Assembly (NCBI GenBank): GCA_947254595.1
Contig: CAMYED010000003.1
Coordinates: 1 to 36,423, forward strand
From: an uncultured Gardnerella sp.
Lineage (GTDB): Bacteria > Actinomycetota > Actinomycetes > Actinomycetales > Bifidobacteriaceae
Direction: 5' to 3'
DNA length: 36,423 bases
Part shown: one piece after another, positions 1 through 8,826 of the stretch
How positions within the stretch are numbered: position 1 is the stretch's first letter
Layout of the letters: every line of letters begins with the position of its first letter
Program-made: the position numbers and the translations under genes
Notes under the pieces: model-generated
What the model was told of the DNA's origin: nothing
What the model saw: the letters and a program-made list of their open reading frames with translations, nothing else
Database searches by the model: none

Positions 1-261
1 TTCAACTTTTATACCCCCAAACGCAGCGAATTTTTGATAAATTTTCTGTTTTTGTACTAAAAAGGCGAAATATTTACGGTTTTGATGTGGATTTTGCGTA
101 AAAATTACAAGACACGCCGTAACCAGAATTTTTTAATACTTTTCCCAGGTTTCTTTAAGGTTTGCTCTGCTAAAGCTTGCGAAGAATGTAGTAGACACCA
201 AACACTAAGCGTTAGGCAGGTCGGAACCAAACACTAGGCACCAAACACTAGGCACTGAATA
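1..261. other. Left-edge gap without a recognisable gene; short degenerate repeats
   Basis: I see no open frame with family resemblance here. Positions 1-190 are AT-rich without clear structure. From about 197 a 13-14 bp motif of the form ACCAAACACTAGGC recurs at 197-210, 226-239 and 240-253. A 21-bp segment at 204-224 repeats the last codons of the neighbouring DeoR gene (261-281) with one difference, so the gene's 3' end seems to have been copied into the gap. Confidence 0.6.
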
Positions 262-1089
262 CTAAGCGTTAGGCAAGTCGGCGTGATCGGAAACCAACTC
301 CTGCTCATCCGAAACCGGCGCAAGCACCAAATCCTTAACAAGCTCACGCGTGCGAAGCTGCGAATCCGCGTCCAAACCGTCGTCAGTAATAACAGTATCC
401 ACCTGATCAAAGCGCGCAAACAGCGAAAGCGAAGTGCAAGTCCACTTAGTATGATCCGTTAAAATAATCGTGCGGTCGGCAATATCCATCAACGCCATAT
501 CCGTAGCCGCTTCCAAAGAGTTCGGCATTAAGAAGCCGCGCGGCAGCGAAACGGAATGAGTGCCAAGAAAAACAGTATTCACGCGAAGCGAAGCAACAAC
601 CTTATCCGCAATTGGGCCAACCAGCGAATTCGAGCGCGTAATCACACCGCCAGTAACAATAACCTCAACATCCTTAGACTCAAGCGCCTGAACAAGCTCC
701 GCAACAGGAATCGAATTAGTCAAAATCGTAATTCCAGAAGCCCTGCGCGACTCAAGCAAATGCTGCGCAAACACGTAAGCAGTAGTGCCGCCGCCAATCG
801 CAATCACATCCCCCGGAGACACATAATCCACAGCCAAACGCGCAATAGCATCCTTCAAACCAATATCCATCTGCGACTTTACAGAAAACAGCGGCTCCGA
901 AAGAAGCGTATTGGTTGTAACAGCACCGCCGTGAACGCGCTTCAAAAGACCACGATCGGAAAGCTCGGCAATATCCCGGCGAACCGTCATAGCAGAAACA
1001 TTCAGTTCCTTAGAAAGCGCGGTAATGCGCACGGCACCACGCGTACGAAGACGGCTTAAAATCAAATGCTGACGCTGTGAAGAAATCAT
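262..1089 (-). CDS. DeoR-family transcriptional repressor
   Basis: This is a sugar-metabolism-type repressor of the DeoR family, 275 residues from the chosen start. Residues about 5-55 form the winged helix-turn-helix, with the family signature around MTVRRDIAEL followed by LLKRVHGGAV. The rest is the NagB/RpiA-like effector domain, with the phosphate-loop-like stretch IAIGGGTTAY and later VTGGV. The open frame extends 34 codons further upstream, but that extension (FIRKNVRYFFFNTLKRS...) is unlike the family, and DeoR proteins normally begin a few residues before the RQHLILSRL helix, so I choose the ATG at 1087-1089. No strong Shine-Dalgarno precedes it. It diverges from pyrD, and the shared 238-bp gap holds a ladder of AAACGAACA motifs that are its likely operators. 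The effector cannot be read from the sequence. The last codons are duplicated downstream at 204-224. Confidence 0.88.
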   Translation of the reverse strand: MISSQRQHLILSRLRTRGAVRITALSKELNVSAMTVRRDIAELSDRGLLKRVHGGAVTTNTLLSEPLFSVKSQMDIGLKDAIARLAVDYVSPGDVIAIGGGTTAYVFAQHLLESRRASGITILTNSIPVAELVQALESKDVEVIVTGGVITRSNSLVGPIADKVVASLRVNTVFLGTHSVSLPRGFLMPNSLEAATDMALMDIADRTIILTDHTKWTCTSLSLFARFDQVDTVITDDGLDADSQLRTRELVKDLVLAPVSDEQELVSDHADLPNA

Positions 1090-1210
1090 ACGAACATTAT
1101 CGCACACGTAATCGCAAAAAACAAACGCGGTTGAGCGTTTTAGGGTATTAAAAAAGAAATATCGCACATTTTTGCGTATAAATTCGCGCATTTTGCGGCA
1201 AAACGCACAA

Positions 1211-1288
1211 AAACGAACATGCCTTTACGGAGCAAACGAACAAACACTGACGCAGTAAACGAACATATACTGCCGAAGTAAACGAACA
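1211..1288. promoter_or_regulatory. Four-site AAACGAACA operator ladder, 23-bp period
   Basis: The nonamer AAACGAACA occurs without mismatch at 1211-1219, 1234-1242, 1257-1265 and 1280-1288. The starts are exactly 23 bp apart. The last two copies also share the following TATACTGCCGA. Degenerate relatives occur at 1302-1310 (ACAGAAACA) and, next to the DeoR start, at 1091-1096 (GAACAT). DeoR-family repressors commonly bind repeated A/C-rich motifs near their own promoters, so this is inferred to be the operator region of the adjacent repressor, acting on itself, on pyrD, or on both. Confidence 0.6.
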
Positions 1289-1310
1289 TATACTGCCGAT
1301 GACAGAAACA

Positions 1311-1327
1311 TATAGTAATATATAGTT
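1311..1327 (+). promoter_or_regulatory. Candidate -10 box and leaderless start of pyrD
   Basis: TATAGT at 1311-1316 lies 11 bp before the pyrD ATG, so transcription could begin at or within a few bases of the start codon. No Shine-Dalgarno is visible. TATACT at 1289-1294 is an alternative -10 that would give a leader of roughly 25-30 nt. No good -35 is seen, and the operator ladder overlaps the region where it would lie. Confidence 0.35.
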
Positions 1328-2482
1328 ATGCATTACGTTTCAGAAAATTCATTGCACAACGTCGTCAATAAAGCCACGACCGATCTTTTCACATTCTCCT
1401 ACAAACATATTATTAAGCCGCACTTTGTTTTTAACATTCCCCCAGACGAAGCGCACGAACGCATGATAGACTTCTGCAAATTCAGCGAGCGCACCCCAGG
1501 GCTTATGTGGTTACTTCGAACAATGCTCAACTACACGGACCCAGTTCTCGAAACAAACGTAATGGGCCTAAATTTTGCGAACCCATTCGGCTTGAGCGCA
1601 GGCCTAGATAAAAACTGCCAAATGGCAACAGTACTAGACAATGCCGGCTTTGGCTTCGAAACAGTCGGCTCTACAACCAGCCGTCCATGCGAAGGAAACC
1701 AAAAGCCTTGGTACCACCGACTTCCGCAATACGATTCAATTCTTGTACACGCCGGCTTAGCAAACGACGGCAGCGAAGCCGTAATAGCTAGAGCCGAACA
1801 AGCTTGGACGCACGCAAAATCAATGAACATGTCTATTTCTATTGCGCGAACAAACGACGATTTAGTTGGCGACTTAAACGAAGGAATTGAAGACTACCAT
1901 ATTTCTATGGAGCGCGCAGCCGGACGCAGCTCGATTATTGAAGTAAACATTTCCTGCCCAAATACTCGCGTCGGCGAACCATTTAGAGAGCCGGAAGCGC
2001 TAGATAAGCTTTTTAGCGACCTTGACACTATTAAACGACCGCAACCAACGCTTGTTAAAATGCCGCTTAATTTGCCAGGAGGCTGGGAGCAGTTTAAGTC
2101 GCTTCTCGACGTGCTCGCAGAACATAAAGTTGACGGCGTAAGTATTGCAAACTTGCAAAAGAATCGCACCGGACTAGACGTACCAGCGGATTGGCAGGGC
2201 GCACTTTCCGGCGGACCTACCTACAGCGCAAGCAACGAGCTTATTCGCCGCACGCGCAAAGCTTTCGGAAAACGTTTCGCAATTGCTGGAATTGGCGGCG
2301 TTTTCACGCCTAAGCAAGCTTACGAGAAGATTCGCGCCGGCGCAGATTTGGTGATGTTCATTACGTCGCTTATGTACAGGGGGCCGCAGCAGATTACGAC
2401 GCTAAAGCGCGGGCTTGCGGATCTTTTGAAGCGCGACGGATTCGAGCACGTTGCGGACGCTGTTGGCGCGGATTTGGAGTGA
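1328..2482 (+). CDS. pyrD: Dihydroorotate dehydrogenase, class-2-like
   Basis: Oxidises dihydroorotate to orotate in pyrimidine synthesis using FMN. The 384-residue protein has the N-terminal extension typical of membrane-associated class 2 enzymes (residues about 20-75, including IPPDEAHERM). The FMN barrel follows: GLSAGLDKN with Lys95, NISCPNT at 207-213, VKMPLNLP near 243-250, GALSGGP near 291-297 and GIGGVFTPKQAYEKIRAGAD near 321-340. The position that acts as catalytic base in class 2 enzymes is Ser (E. coli Ser175); here it is Cys210, as in class 1 enzymes. The class assignment is therefore mixed: class-2 architecture with a class-1-type base. The electron acceptor (quinone or other) cannot be settled. 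No pyrK or other pyr gene is adjacent. It diverges from a DeoR regulator and may share its operators. Confidence 0.88.
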   Translation: MHYVSENSLHNVVNKATTDLFTFSYKHIIKPHFVFNIPPDEAHERMIDFCKFSERTPGLMWLLRTMLNYTDPVLETNVMGLNFANPFGLSAGLDKNCQMATVLDNAGFGFETVGSTTSRPCEGNQKPWYHRLPQYDSILVHAGLANDGSEAVIARAEQAWTHAKSMNMSISIARTNDDLVGDLNEGIEDYHISMERAAGRSSIIEVNISCPNTRVGEPFREPEALDKLFSDLDTIKRPQPTLVKMPLNLPGGWEQFKSLLDVLAEHKVDGVSIANLQKNRTGLDVPADWQGALSGGPTYSASNELIRRTRKAFGKRFAIAGIGGVFTPKQAYEKIRAGADLVMFITSLMYRGPQQITTLKRGLADLLKRDGFEHVADAVGADLE

Positions 2483-2523
2483 AAGCGCGGATTTGAAAGC
2501 TGCAAAAGCGGTATTGGCGGCAT

Positions 2524-2710
2524 TAGCTTTACACGCGCGTAACGAAAATGCCGGCATACTACGCAGGAACGTTATTCCCTATACACGCGTGTAACGAAAA
2601 TGCCGGCATACTACGCAGGAACGTTATTCCCTATACACGCACGTAACGAAACTAACGCGCGCAGACTAAAAAACGGCAGTGACTTTACAGTGATGTAAAG
2701 TAACTGCCGC
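2524..2710. repeat. 52-bp-period palindromic array, copy 1
   Basis: Four units of the dispersed family fill the pyrD/PBP convergent gap. The GTAA half of each palindrome starts at 2539, 2591, 2643 and 2695, spaced exactly 52 bp. The core is of the form TTACA-NNNN-TGTAA; for example, TATACACGCGTGTAACGAAA lies at 2582-2601. Units 1 and 2 are nearly identical. The fourth unit has evolved into, or was derived from, a near-perfect terminator hairpin. Confidence 0.85.
2668..2709 (-). terminator. Intrinsic terminator of the PBP gene
   Basis: Arms 2674-2689 (CGGCAGTGACTTTACA) and 2694-2709 pair over 16 bp with one mismatch around a 4-nt loop. On the minus strand the stem is followed by six T (A at 2668-2673). 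It lies about 55 bp downstream of the PBP stop codon. The hairpin coincides with the fourth unit of the 52-bp array. Confidence 0.85.
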
Positions 2711-2765
2711 AATCGCACTTAAAAGCGCACTTACGCAATCGCGCTTAAGCCGCTACCGGCAACTA

Positions 2766-5084
2766 TCAGTATTCATCTCCAGAATTCGTATTGTAATCGT
2801 CGCGACGAGCAGTGCCGTACTGATCCTGAGTCTGCTGCTGCTTTTCTGCTTCCTGCTGTTCCAAAGCGGCTTGGCGACGAGCGTCTTCATCTCGCTTCTG
2901 CTGCTCGGTTTTAACAGTATTGCTACGAAGCCCCGGCAAAGTGCCGCCGGCAGTATACTTTGAATCCGGCTTACCGTAGTCGTTATCTACCGGAATATTC
3001 GCAGCTTTCAAATAATCATTCATAAACTGCTTCCAAGCAGGCGTTGCAATAAACATACCGTACCATGCTGCCATCGTACGACCGTTAATCGTCATTCCGT
3101 TAAAGCTTTTCTGCGATTCCGCGTTACCAACAGCAACAAAAGACGCTACCTGATAAGGCACGAAACCTGCGGTAGTCATGTAGTACTGCTCGTTAGTACC
3201 GGTTTTTGCGAAAGTCTTACGTCCGCCGTCCAGCTGAGTAGTTGCAGCCTCACCGCCAGGCTGCACAACGCCCTGATTAAGCGCATAAGCTACAGTTTGC
3301 GCAATTCCTTTTGGAATGGCTTGATGGCAGTGCGCGCTAGGAACTCTAAGTCGCTTTCCGTTCTTATCTACAACGCGCTTAATAGCAATCGGATCGCAAG
3401 CTACGCCATCCGCACCCAAAGTTGCGTAAACGTTCGCAACAGTAAGCGGAGAAGCCTGCACGGAACCAATTGTCATTGGAGGGTTAAGAGAGTTTGCGGA
3501 ATAAACGCTTTCCTGGCCAAGAGGAGAATTGTGGTAGCCGAGTATTCGAGCCGCGTCCGCAATAGAGCACAGCTTTACCTGCTGAGCCATAGAAGCCTGG
3601 GTTGTGTTGTGCGAGCGCACAAGACCCTGCAAAGGCGTTTCCGGATTCGTAGTGCCGCCGCCGGAATTTTGAACAAACCATGAGCCGAAACCGCGGAACT
3701 TATTGCAGTTAAAGTCGGAATTATTGTAGCGAATAGACGTGCGAAGCGGCTGATTAATTGACTTTCCGGCAAGCATCCACGCAACTAAGTTAATAGGCTT
3801 CCAAGTAGAACCAATCTGCCAGCCGAGGCCGCCGCCGTCTCGCTCGTCAACAGCGTAGTTTAGTGCAGTTCTGGTAGGGTCGGATCTTGCAGCGTCTGTT
3901 GCATCGTAAATACGGTTGCTTCCAAACGCTAAAACTTCGCCAGTTCCAGGCTTAATTGCGGCGATTGAAACTTCAAAACCGCTTTTATCGTTGACTGGAA
4001 TCGTGTCTCGAGCAGCTTTCATTGCGGCTTTACTTGCGCGCAAATCCATAGTTGTGTAAATATCGAGGCCACCTTCCGTAAGCAGCTTTTCGCGCGCTGT
4101 AGCCGTTTTACCAAATTCGCGAGAGTGTAAAATTTTCTTCGTAACGTAGTCGCAGAAGAATGCTGCATCCCCTGCAGCCTGGCAGCCAATATGCGAAACG
4201 TCCGACTGTATTTTAAGCGTGCTTTTTAGCGGAACAGCAACAGCGGAATCGTGCTCCTGCTTAGTAATAAAGCCTTGGCGAAGCATTAAGTCAAGAACAA
4301 TATTGCGCTGCTTTTGCGATTCTTCCTGATTCCCCTCAACGGAAGGATCGTATCTTGCAGGATTCTTAGTAATAGCAGCAATAGTTGCGGATTGTACAAG
4401 ATTCAGTTTTGCTGCGCTCGTATTAAAGTAGCGGTGCGCTGCGGTTTCTACGCCGTACAAATTATTACTACCGAATTGCGCAATGTTTAGGTAGCCTTGC
4501 AGAATTTCCAGCTTCGAATACTTTTTTTCCATTTGGATTGCTATAAGCATTTCACGCAGCTTACGGGCAATCGTACCTTCAGAAGCGTGATATTCCGCCA
4601 AAGGATCATTATTTTCGCGCGCTTTAATCATAAGCACGTTTTTTACATACTGCTGAGTTAAGGAAGATCCGCCTTGCATATCTGACTTTTTAACGAATGT
4701 TTGAACGAAAGCGCGAACAACACCTTGAACGTCTACACCGGAATGTTCGAAGAAGCGGCGATCTTCGCGAGCGACCATTGCTCGCTGCATGTATTGCGAT
4801 ATGCGTCGAAGTGGCACAACAGTGCGGTTTTGGGCGTAAAAAGTCGCTATAATAGTTTTGCCGTCAGAAGCGTAAAGACGCGACTTTTGCGGCAAAGCCG
4901 TTACGTCAAAATCAATGCCGTCAACGCGAAGTGAAGGAACAACCGTTTTCACAACGCTATTCACGCTCATAACTCCCGGAACGAACATAATACTTGCGGC
5001 AACGCCTCCCGCAACACATAAAGTGATGTAGGTAAGGAATAGTGCGAGCACACGGCGAGCAGTCAGTGAATTCTTTTTCGGCAT
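2766..5084 (-). CDS. Class A penicillin-binding protein (glycosyltransferase + transpeptidase)
   Basis: Bifunctional peptidoglycan synthase, 772 residues. Residues 12-40 form a membrane anchor. The GT51 glycosyltransferase domain shows EDRRFFEHSG (catalytic Glu107), GGSSLTQQYVKN (138-149) and RKLREMLIAIQMEKKYSK (174-191). The transpeptidase domain carries STWK (Ser426-Lys429), SHN (491-493) and KTGT (627-630), so both active sites look intact. The C-terminal tail after about 725 is Q/E/R/D-rich and disordered-looking. The gene lies downstream of the Crp-type regulator on the same strand, separated by 149 bp that include a 17-bp tandem repeat. The start ATG has no strong Shine-Dalgarno, but no better in-frame start exists because the anchor begins directly. 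A clear intrinsic terminator follows. Substrate is lipid II; it acts on the outer face of the membrane. Confidence 0.95.
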   Translation of the reverse strand: MPKKNSLTARRVLALFLTYITLCVAGGVAASIMFVPGVMSVNSVVKTVVPSLRVDGIDFDVTALPQKSRLYASDGKTIIATFYAQNRTVVPLRRISQYMQRAMVAREDRRFFEHSGVDVQGVVRAFVQTFVKKSDMQGGSSLTQQYVKNVLMIKARENNDPLAEYHASEGTIARKLREMLIAIQMEKKYSKLEILQGYLNIAQFGSNNLYGVETAAHRYFNTSAAKLNLVQSATIAAITKNPARYDPSVEGNQEESQKQRNIVLDLMLRQGFITKQEHDSAVAVPLKSTLKIQSDVSHIGCQAAGDAAFFCDYVTKKILHSREFGKTATAREKLLTEGGLDIYTTMDLRASKAAMKAARDTIPVNDKSGFEVSIAAIKPGTGEVLAFGSNRIYDATDAARSDPTRTALNYAVDERDGGGLGWQIGSTWKPINLVAWMLAGKSINQPLRTSIRYNNSDFNCNKFRGFGSWFVQNSGGGTTNPETPLQGLVRSHNTTQASMAQQVKLCSIADAARILGYHNSPLGQESVYSANSLNPPMTIGSVQASPLTVANVYATLGADGVACDPIAIKRVVDKNGKRLRVPSAHCHQAIPKGIAQTVAYALNQGVVQPGGEAATTQLDGGRKTFAKTGTNEQYYMTTAGFVPYQVASFVAVGNAESQKSFNGMTINGRTMAAWYGMFIATPAWKQFMNDYLKAANIPVDNDYGKPDSKYTAGGTLPGLRSNTVKTEQQKRDEDARRQAALEQQEAEKQQQTQDQYGTARRDDYNTNSGDEY

Positions 5085-5101
5085 GCGTACTATTCTAAAG
5101 G

Positions 5102-5160
5102 CTTGCCTCTACTTGAAACCTGCCTCTACTTGAAACTCGCTTCTACTGGAAACCTGCCTA
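5102..5160. repeat. 17-bp tandem repeat upstream of the PBP gene
   Basis: The unit CCTGCCTCTACTTGAAA occurs at 5102-5118 (one difference), 5119-5135 (exact) and 5136-5152 (degenerate), with a partial copy to 5160. It lies in the PBP promoter or leader region. Confidence 0.85.
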
Positions 5161-5233
5161 AAGTTAAAAAGCAAAAATATTGTTGCTAGCAGTCAAGCGC
5201 ATACGCAAGTGCGTAAAATAAATTTAACTACAT

Positions 5234-5959
5234 CTACTTTTCAGCGCGACGAATAAGCATGCCAGGCTTATAAATAATAATCGAACGACCCTGGCGCATA
5301 ATCCACCCACGATTAGCAAAATCCATAAGCGCCTTATTAACGGTTTCGCGCGAAGAACCAACAAGTTGAGCCAATTCTTCCTGCGTTAAATCGTGCGGAA
5401 CAAGCAGACCTTCCGTAATTGGCTCTCCAAAACGAGATGCTAAATTAAGCAAAGTTTTCGCCAAACGTGCCGGAACATCCATAAAAACTAAGTCGGATAT
5501 GCGTTCATTATTTGCGCGCATGCGTGCTGCAAGAACTTGAAGCATTTCTACCGCAACTAGAGGATGCTTATTAATCCAGCTAAAAAGCACGTCATTTTCC
5601 AGCCAAAGCACTCTAGTACTATTAGTAATTGCGATTGCAGAAGCCGTACGCGGGCCGCCAGTCGGATCAAAAACAGGAATTTCGCCTAAAATTTCGCCCG
5701 GAGTGTGAATACTAAGCAGCTGAACGCGCGAATCATTCGAATGACGAACAAGCTTAACACGGCCGCGCTCAAGCAAATACATGCGACGGTCGGTATCTCC
5801 CTCGTTAAAAATTGCGTCGCCCTTATTAAAAATAGCCTCGTTCAAATTCACAGCCAATTCTTGCACTTGATTCGCAGGAACCTGCTTAAATAAAGCTGTA
5901 TGCTGCAGCGAAAACTCGTCACTACTTTTAATTACTACCCTAGTGCTGCCCTTCGCCAT
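5234..5959 (-). CDS. Crp/Fnr-family regulator, GlxR-like
   Basis: A cyclic-nucleotide-type transcription factor of 241 residues. Residues about 20-130 form the cNMP-binding beta-roll, with a phosphate-binding cassette PGEILGEIPVFDP followed by PRTASA; Glu93, Arg104 and Thr105 sit where cAMP-contacting residues lie in Crp proteins. Residues 192-215 form the helix-turn-helix, ending SSRETVNKAL. This matches the actinobacterial GlxR/Mtb-CRP type, which are global regulators of carbon use and growth. Whether it really binds cAMP cannot be read here. The start is well supported by AGAAGGG seven to eight bases upstream. The next gene upstream on this strand is the S9 peptidase, 218 bp away, with repeats in between. 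Confidence 0.9.
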   Translation of the reverse strand: MAKGSTRVVIKSSDEFSLQHTALFKQVPANQVQELAVNLNEAIFNKGDAIFNEGDTDRRMYLLERGRVKLVRHSNDSRVQLLSIHTPGEILGEIPVFDPTGGPRTASAIAITNSTRVLWLENDVLFSWINKHPLVAVEMLQVLAARMRANNERISDLVFMDVPARLAKTLLNLASRFGEPITEGLLVPHDLTQEELAQLVGSSRETVNKALMDFANRGWIMRQGRSIIIYKPGMLIRRAEK

Positions 5960-6043
5960 GCTGTACCCTTCTCAAGCAAAGTAGATTTCGCCATTGAACT
6001 ATCTAAGAACACAGATGAACGCTGCAGAAACGTTACGTAGTTA

Positions 6044-6110
6044 CATAGTCACGCAATTCGCAATTTCGCAGTTACGCAATTTCGCAATTCGCAGTTACGC
6101 AATTTCGCAA
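6044..6110. repeat. 23-bp tandem repeat upstream of the Crp-family gene
   Basis: CGCAGTTACGCAATTTCGCAA occurs at 6067-6087 and 6090-6110, and a degenerate copy precedes at about 6044-6066, giving a 23-bp period. It fills part of the 218-bp gap between the peptidase stop and the regulator start, which otherwise holds no gene. Confidence 0.8.
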
Positions 6111-6177
6111 ACGAAACCACAAACGAACATCACTTGAACTATACTAGCACGGATATTCACTGCCGTGAACTTAGCAA

Positions 6178-8727
6178 CTAACTATTTACACCCATTGCGC
6201 TTAAGCACCACGCGTTTTCGTAAGCAAGATCTTTCCACTGCCTATACCGCCCCGAAGTACCTCCGTGGCCGCCGTCCGTTTCAATGCGCGCAATCGCATC
6301 CACTCCCGCATTTTGCAAGGCAGCAAGCCACTTTAGCGGCTCCGTAACAAGAACGCGAGTGTCGCTCATAGAAGACGTGATTAAAATTTTCGGGAAGTTT
6401 GCCAACTTTTCGTGGCCCTCTTTACTACCAGCTAAAGGCACGTTTTCGTAAGGAGTATACGACTTCATATACGCGTAATCTTCGGCATTATTAAGCGGAT
6501 TCCCCCACTCATCCCACTCCGTTACAGTAAGCGGCAAAGAAGAATCAAGCATAGAAGTAAGCGCGTCTACAAACGGAACATCTGCCTCAATTCCCGCATA
6601 ACATTCCGGAGCCATATTCGCTATAGCGCCCATTAGTAAGCCGCCTGCGGAACCACCGTTTGCAACAGTATTTTCTGCAGAAGCAAAACCCGCCTCCTGC
6701 AAAGCGCGAGTTGCGTCAACAAAATCTTCAAAAGTGTGCTTTTTGTAACGCCTTCTACCCTGCTCGTACCACGCGCGACCCATTTCACCGCCGCCACGAA
6801 CATGCACCTGCGCATAAAGCACACCGCGATCCAACAAACTTAAACGCCCAACAGAAAAAGTTGGGTCCGAGCTAACTTCATACGCACCATAGCCTGTAAT
6901 AAACATTGCTTTGCTTTGCGAGATTGCATCCGGACGCCAAACAATCGACACCGGCACTCTTTCGCCGTCTCTAGCCGTAATCCATACACGCTTTTCTGCG
7001 TAATTTTGCTCATCAAAATCGCCAAGAATCTTCCCGCGCTTAAGAAGCACATCCTCGCCCGTCAACGGATCTAGCTCTCGAAGCTGACCTAAAGTTGCGT
7101 AACTGCAGAAAGCGTAACGCATGCGCGGAGCTTCGTAAGAAGGATTTCCCGTTATTCCAACGCCAAAAAGACGATTATTGTTGACTTCTTTTTGCGAGAT
7201 ATTTGCGAGCGCAGCGCGCGGATTCGCTTGCGTTTTAGTAATATATTCAACGCTTTCTACAGAATTTTCAGAAGCGCCTTCTACAGAATTTTCTACATTT
7301 CCAGCGCTTTCAGAAGCGTTTTCTACAGCGCTTTCTACAGCGCTTTCAATATTTATTCGAGTAGATTCGTGCTCAAGAACCTCCTGCGGGTGAATCTCGT
7401 AAAAACGCCACGGCTTACCGCTTAAAAAGTCTTCCGCAGCGCGCTTTTTACTCATAACTGCCAAATGCGGTAAACCTTGCGCACGGTAGGCCAACGCAAC
7501 GTAATTTTTATACATTGACATTCCGCTTACGCTTAAGCCAACAACATTGCGCAAGATTGCAGGATTTTGCGGAGAATTATAAGGCTCGCAAATAGGTTTT
7601 TTACTGGCACCGCTCTCCCACAAATCACCCTGCTCGCAGCCGTACGGAGACCCAGAAGCAACGCAAACGCCATCCCCAAGCTTATAAGTGGCGTTTTTAG
7701 AGGCCGCGTCCGGAAGATTACGCATGTTTATAACGTCTATTTCAAAATTAGGATTCTTAGCGTTATGGCAAACAATCGCAACCGGAATATCCTCGCCGCA
7801 ACTTCCAGCACCCTCAAAACAGGCGAAAGAAATGTCGTACTCAACCCCTTCAACCGGCTCGATTACCATTCTAAATTCGCCTTCAGGAGTGCTTAACGGA
7901 AGCATTAAAACGCGCGAAGTTGTTTTAGAGCTGCTGCTAATCATCATGTAACGTTCGTCGAAACTTTCGTAGACGTCAACAAAAAAGCGCTCGTCTTTTT
8001 CTTCAAACACTTTTACGTCGCTGCTTATTGGTGTTCCAACGCGATGCCTCCAAACTTGGTAAGGACGCCAAGAATCGTCCAATTTTACGTAGAACACCCA
8101 TTTTCCGTCCGGAGTAAGCGAAGCAGAAGCAAGATTTTCCCAAGATTCTTCCAAAGGAGTCCAAGAGCATGTGCTTGAAGAAAAATCGCGCATAAAATAG
8201 CTAAAACGCTCGTCTCCTTGAACGTCCACTCCGTAAAGCATGCGCGAGCCGTCAAGACTTAAATCCATTCCGCCCAAACGGAAGAATTTGCCGCCAGCAC
8301 GCTCAGCTTCAACATTCGCGTCAAAAAGCACTTCTTCGCCAGGAGTTTCGCCAGGATTTGCAGAATCGTCAATTGTAGGAGGATTCCAATTAGACTCGTC
8401 CGAAACTTTCATACGGCACTGAACAGCGTACTGCTTCCCCTCCTGCGTACGCACGTAATACCAGTAACCGTTCATGCGCATTGGAACCGACATATCCGTT
8501 TCCTGGATTCTTGAGCGAAGCTCGTTAAAAAGCGTAGAACGCAAGTTTTCCAACGGTTTTACGCGCTGCTCAGCGTACGCGTTTTGCGCTTTAACATACT
8601 CAAGAAGTTTAGGATTGTTACGATCTTTCATCCAAGCGTAGTCGTCAACATAAGTATCGCCATGAAATTCGCGCTTTGACGGTATGCGCTCGGCGGGCGC
8701 CGGTTTTACATAATTTTTTTCGTTCAC
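6178..8727 (-). CDS. S9A serine peptidase, oligopeptidase B-like
   Basis: A cytoplasmic prolyl-oligopeptidase-family peptidase that cuts short peptides; no signal peptide is present. The 849-residue protein has an N-terminal beta-propeller (about 75-560) and a C-terminal alpha/beta-hydrolase domain. The catalytic triad is readable: Ser693 in NGGSAGG, Asp789 in SMSDTRV and His821 in GGHGG. GGGEMGRAWYEQGRRRYKK and the following TFEDFVDA (646-672) are the oligopeptidase B (protease II) pattern rather than true prolyl oligopeptidase. Residues 455-492 are a low-complexity insertion rich in E, S, N and V (repeats like ENSVEGASENSVES) within the propeller. The start is GTG at 8725-8727, supported by AGAAGGGG six bases upstream. 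Trypsin-like specificity is expected from the subfamily but not proven. Confidence 0.9.
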   Translation of the reverse strand: MNEKNYVKPAPAERIPSKREFHGDTYVDDYAWMKDRNNPKLLEYVKAQNAYAEQRVKPLENLRSTLFNELRSRIQETDMSVPMRMNGYWYYVRTQEGKQYAVQCRMKVSDESNWNPPTIDDSANPGETPGEEVLFDANVEAERAGGKFFRLGGMDLSLDGSRMLYGVDVQGDERFSYFMRDFSSSTCSWTPLEESWENLASASLTPDGKWVFYVKLDDSWRPYQVWRHRVGTPISSDVKVFEEKDERFFVDVYESFDERYMMISSSSKTTSRVLMLPLSTPEGEFRMVIEPVEGVEYDISFACFEGAGSCGEDIPVAIVCHNAKNPNFEIDVINMRNLPDAASKNATYKLGDGVCVASGSPYGCEQGDLWESGASKKPICEPYNSPQNPAILRNVVGLSVSGMSMYKNYVALAYRAQGLPHLAVMSKKRAAEDFLSGKPWRFYEIHPQEVLEHESTRINIESAVESAVENASESAGNVENSVEGASENSVESVEYITKTQANPRAALANISQKEVNNNRLFGVGITGNPSYEAPRMRYAFCSYATLGQLRELDPLTGEDVLLKRGKILGDFDEQNYAEKRVWITARDGERVPVSIVWRPDAISQSKAMFITGYGAYEVSSDPTFSVGRLSLLDRGVLYAQVHVRGGGEMGRAWYEQGRRRYKKHTFEDFVDATRALQEAGFASAENTVANGGSAGGLLMGAIANMAPECYAGIEADVPFVDALTSMLDSSLPLTVTEWDEWGNPLNNAEDYAYMKSYTPYENVPLAGSKEGHEKLANFPKILITSSMSDTRVLVTEPLKWLAALQNAGVDAIARIETDGGHGGTSGRYRQWKDLAYENAWCLSAMGVNS

Positions 8728-8826
8728 GCTACACCCCTTCTAAAATCTTTTTGTATTTTGTGCATTTTAGCAAAAATATTACTGTTTAATTTAATTATTG
8801 CTTAGTTCTGCATGACCACTGCAAGC

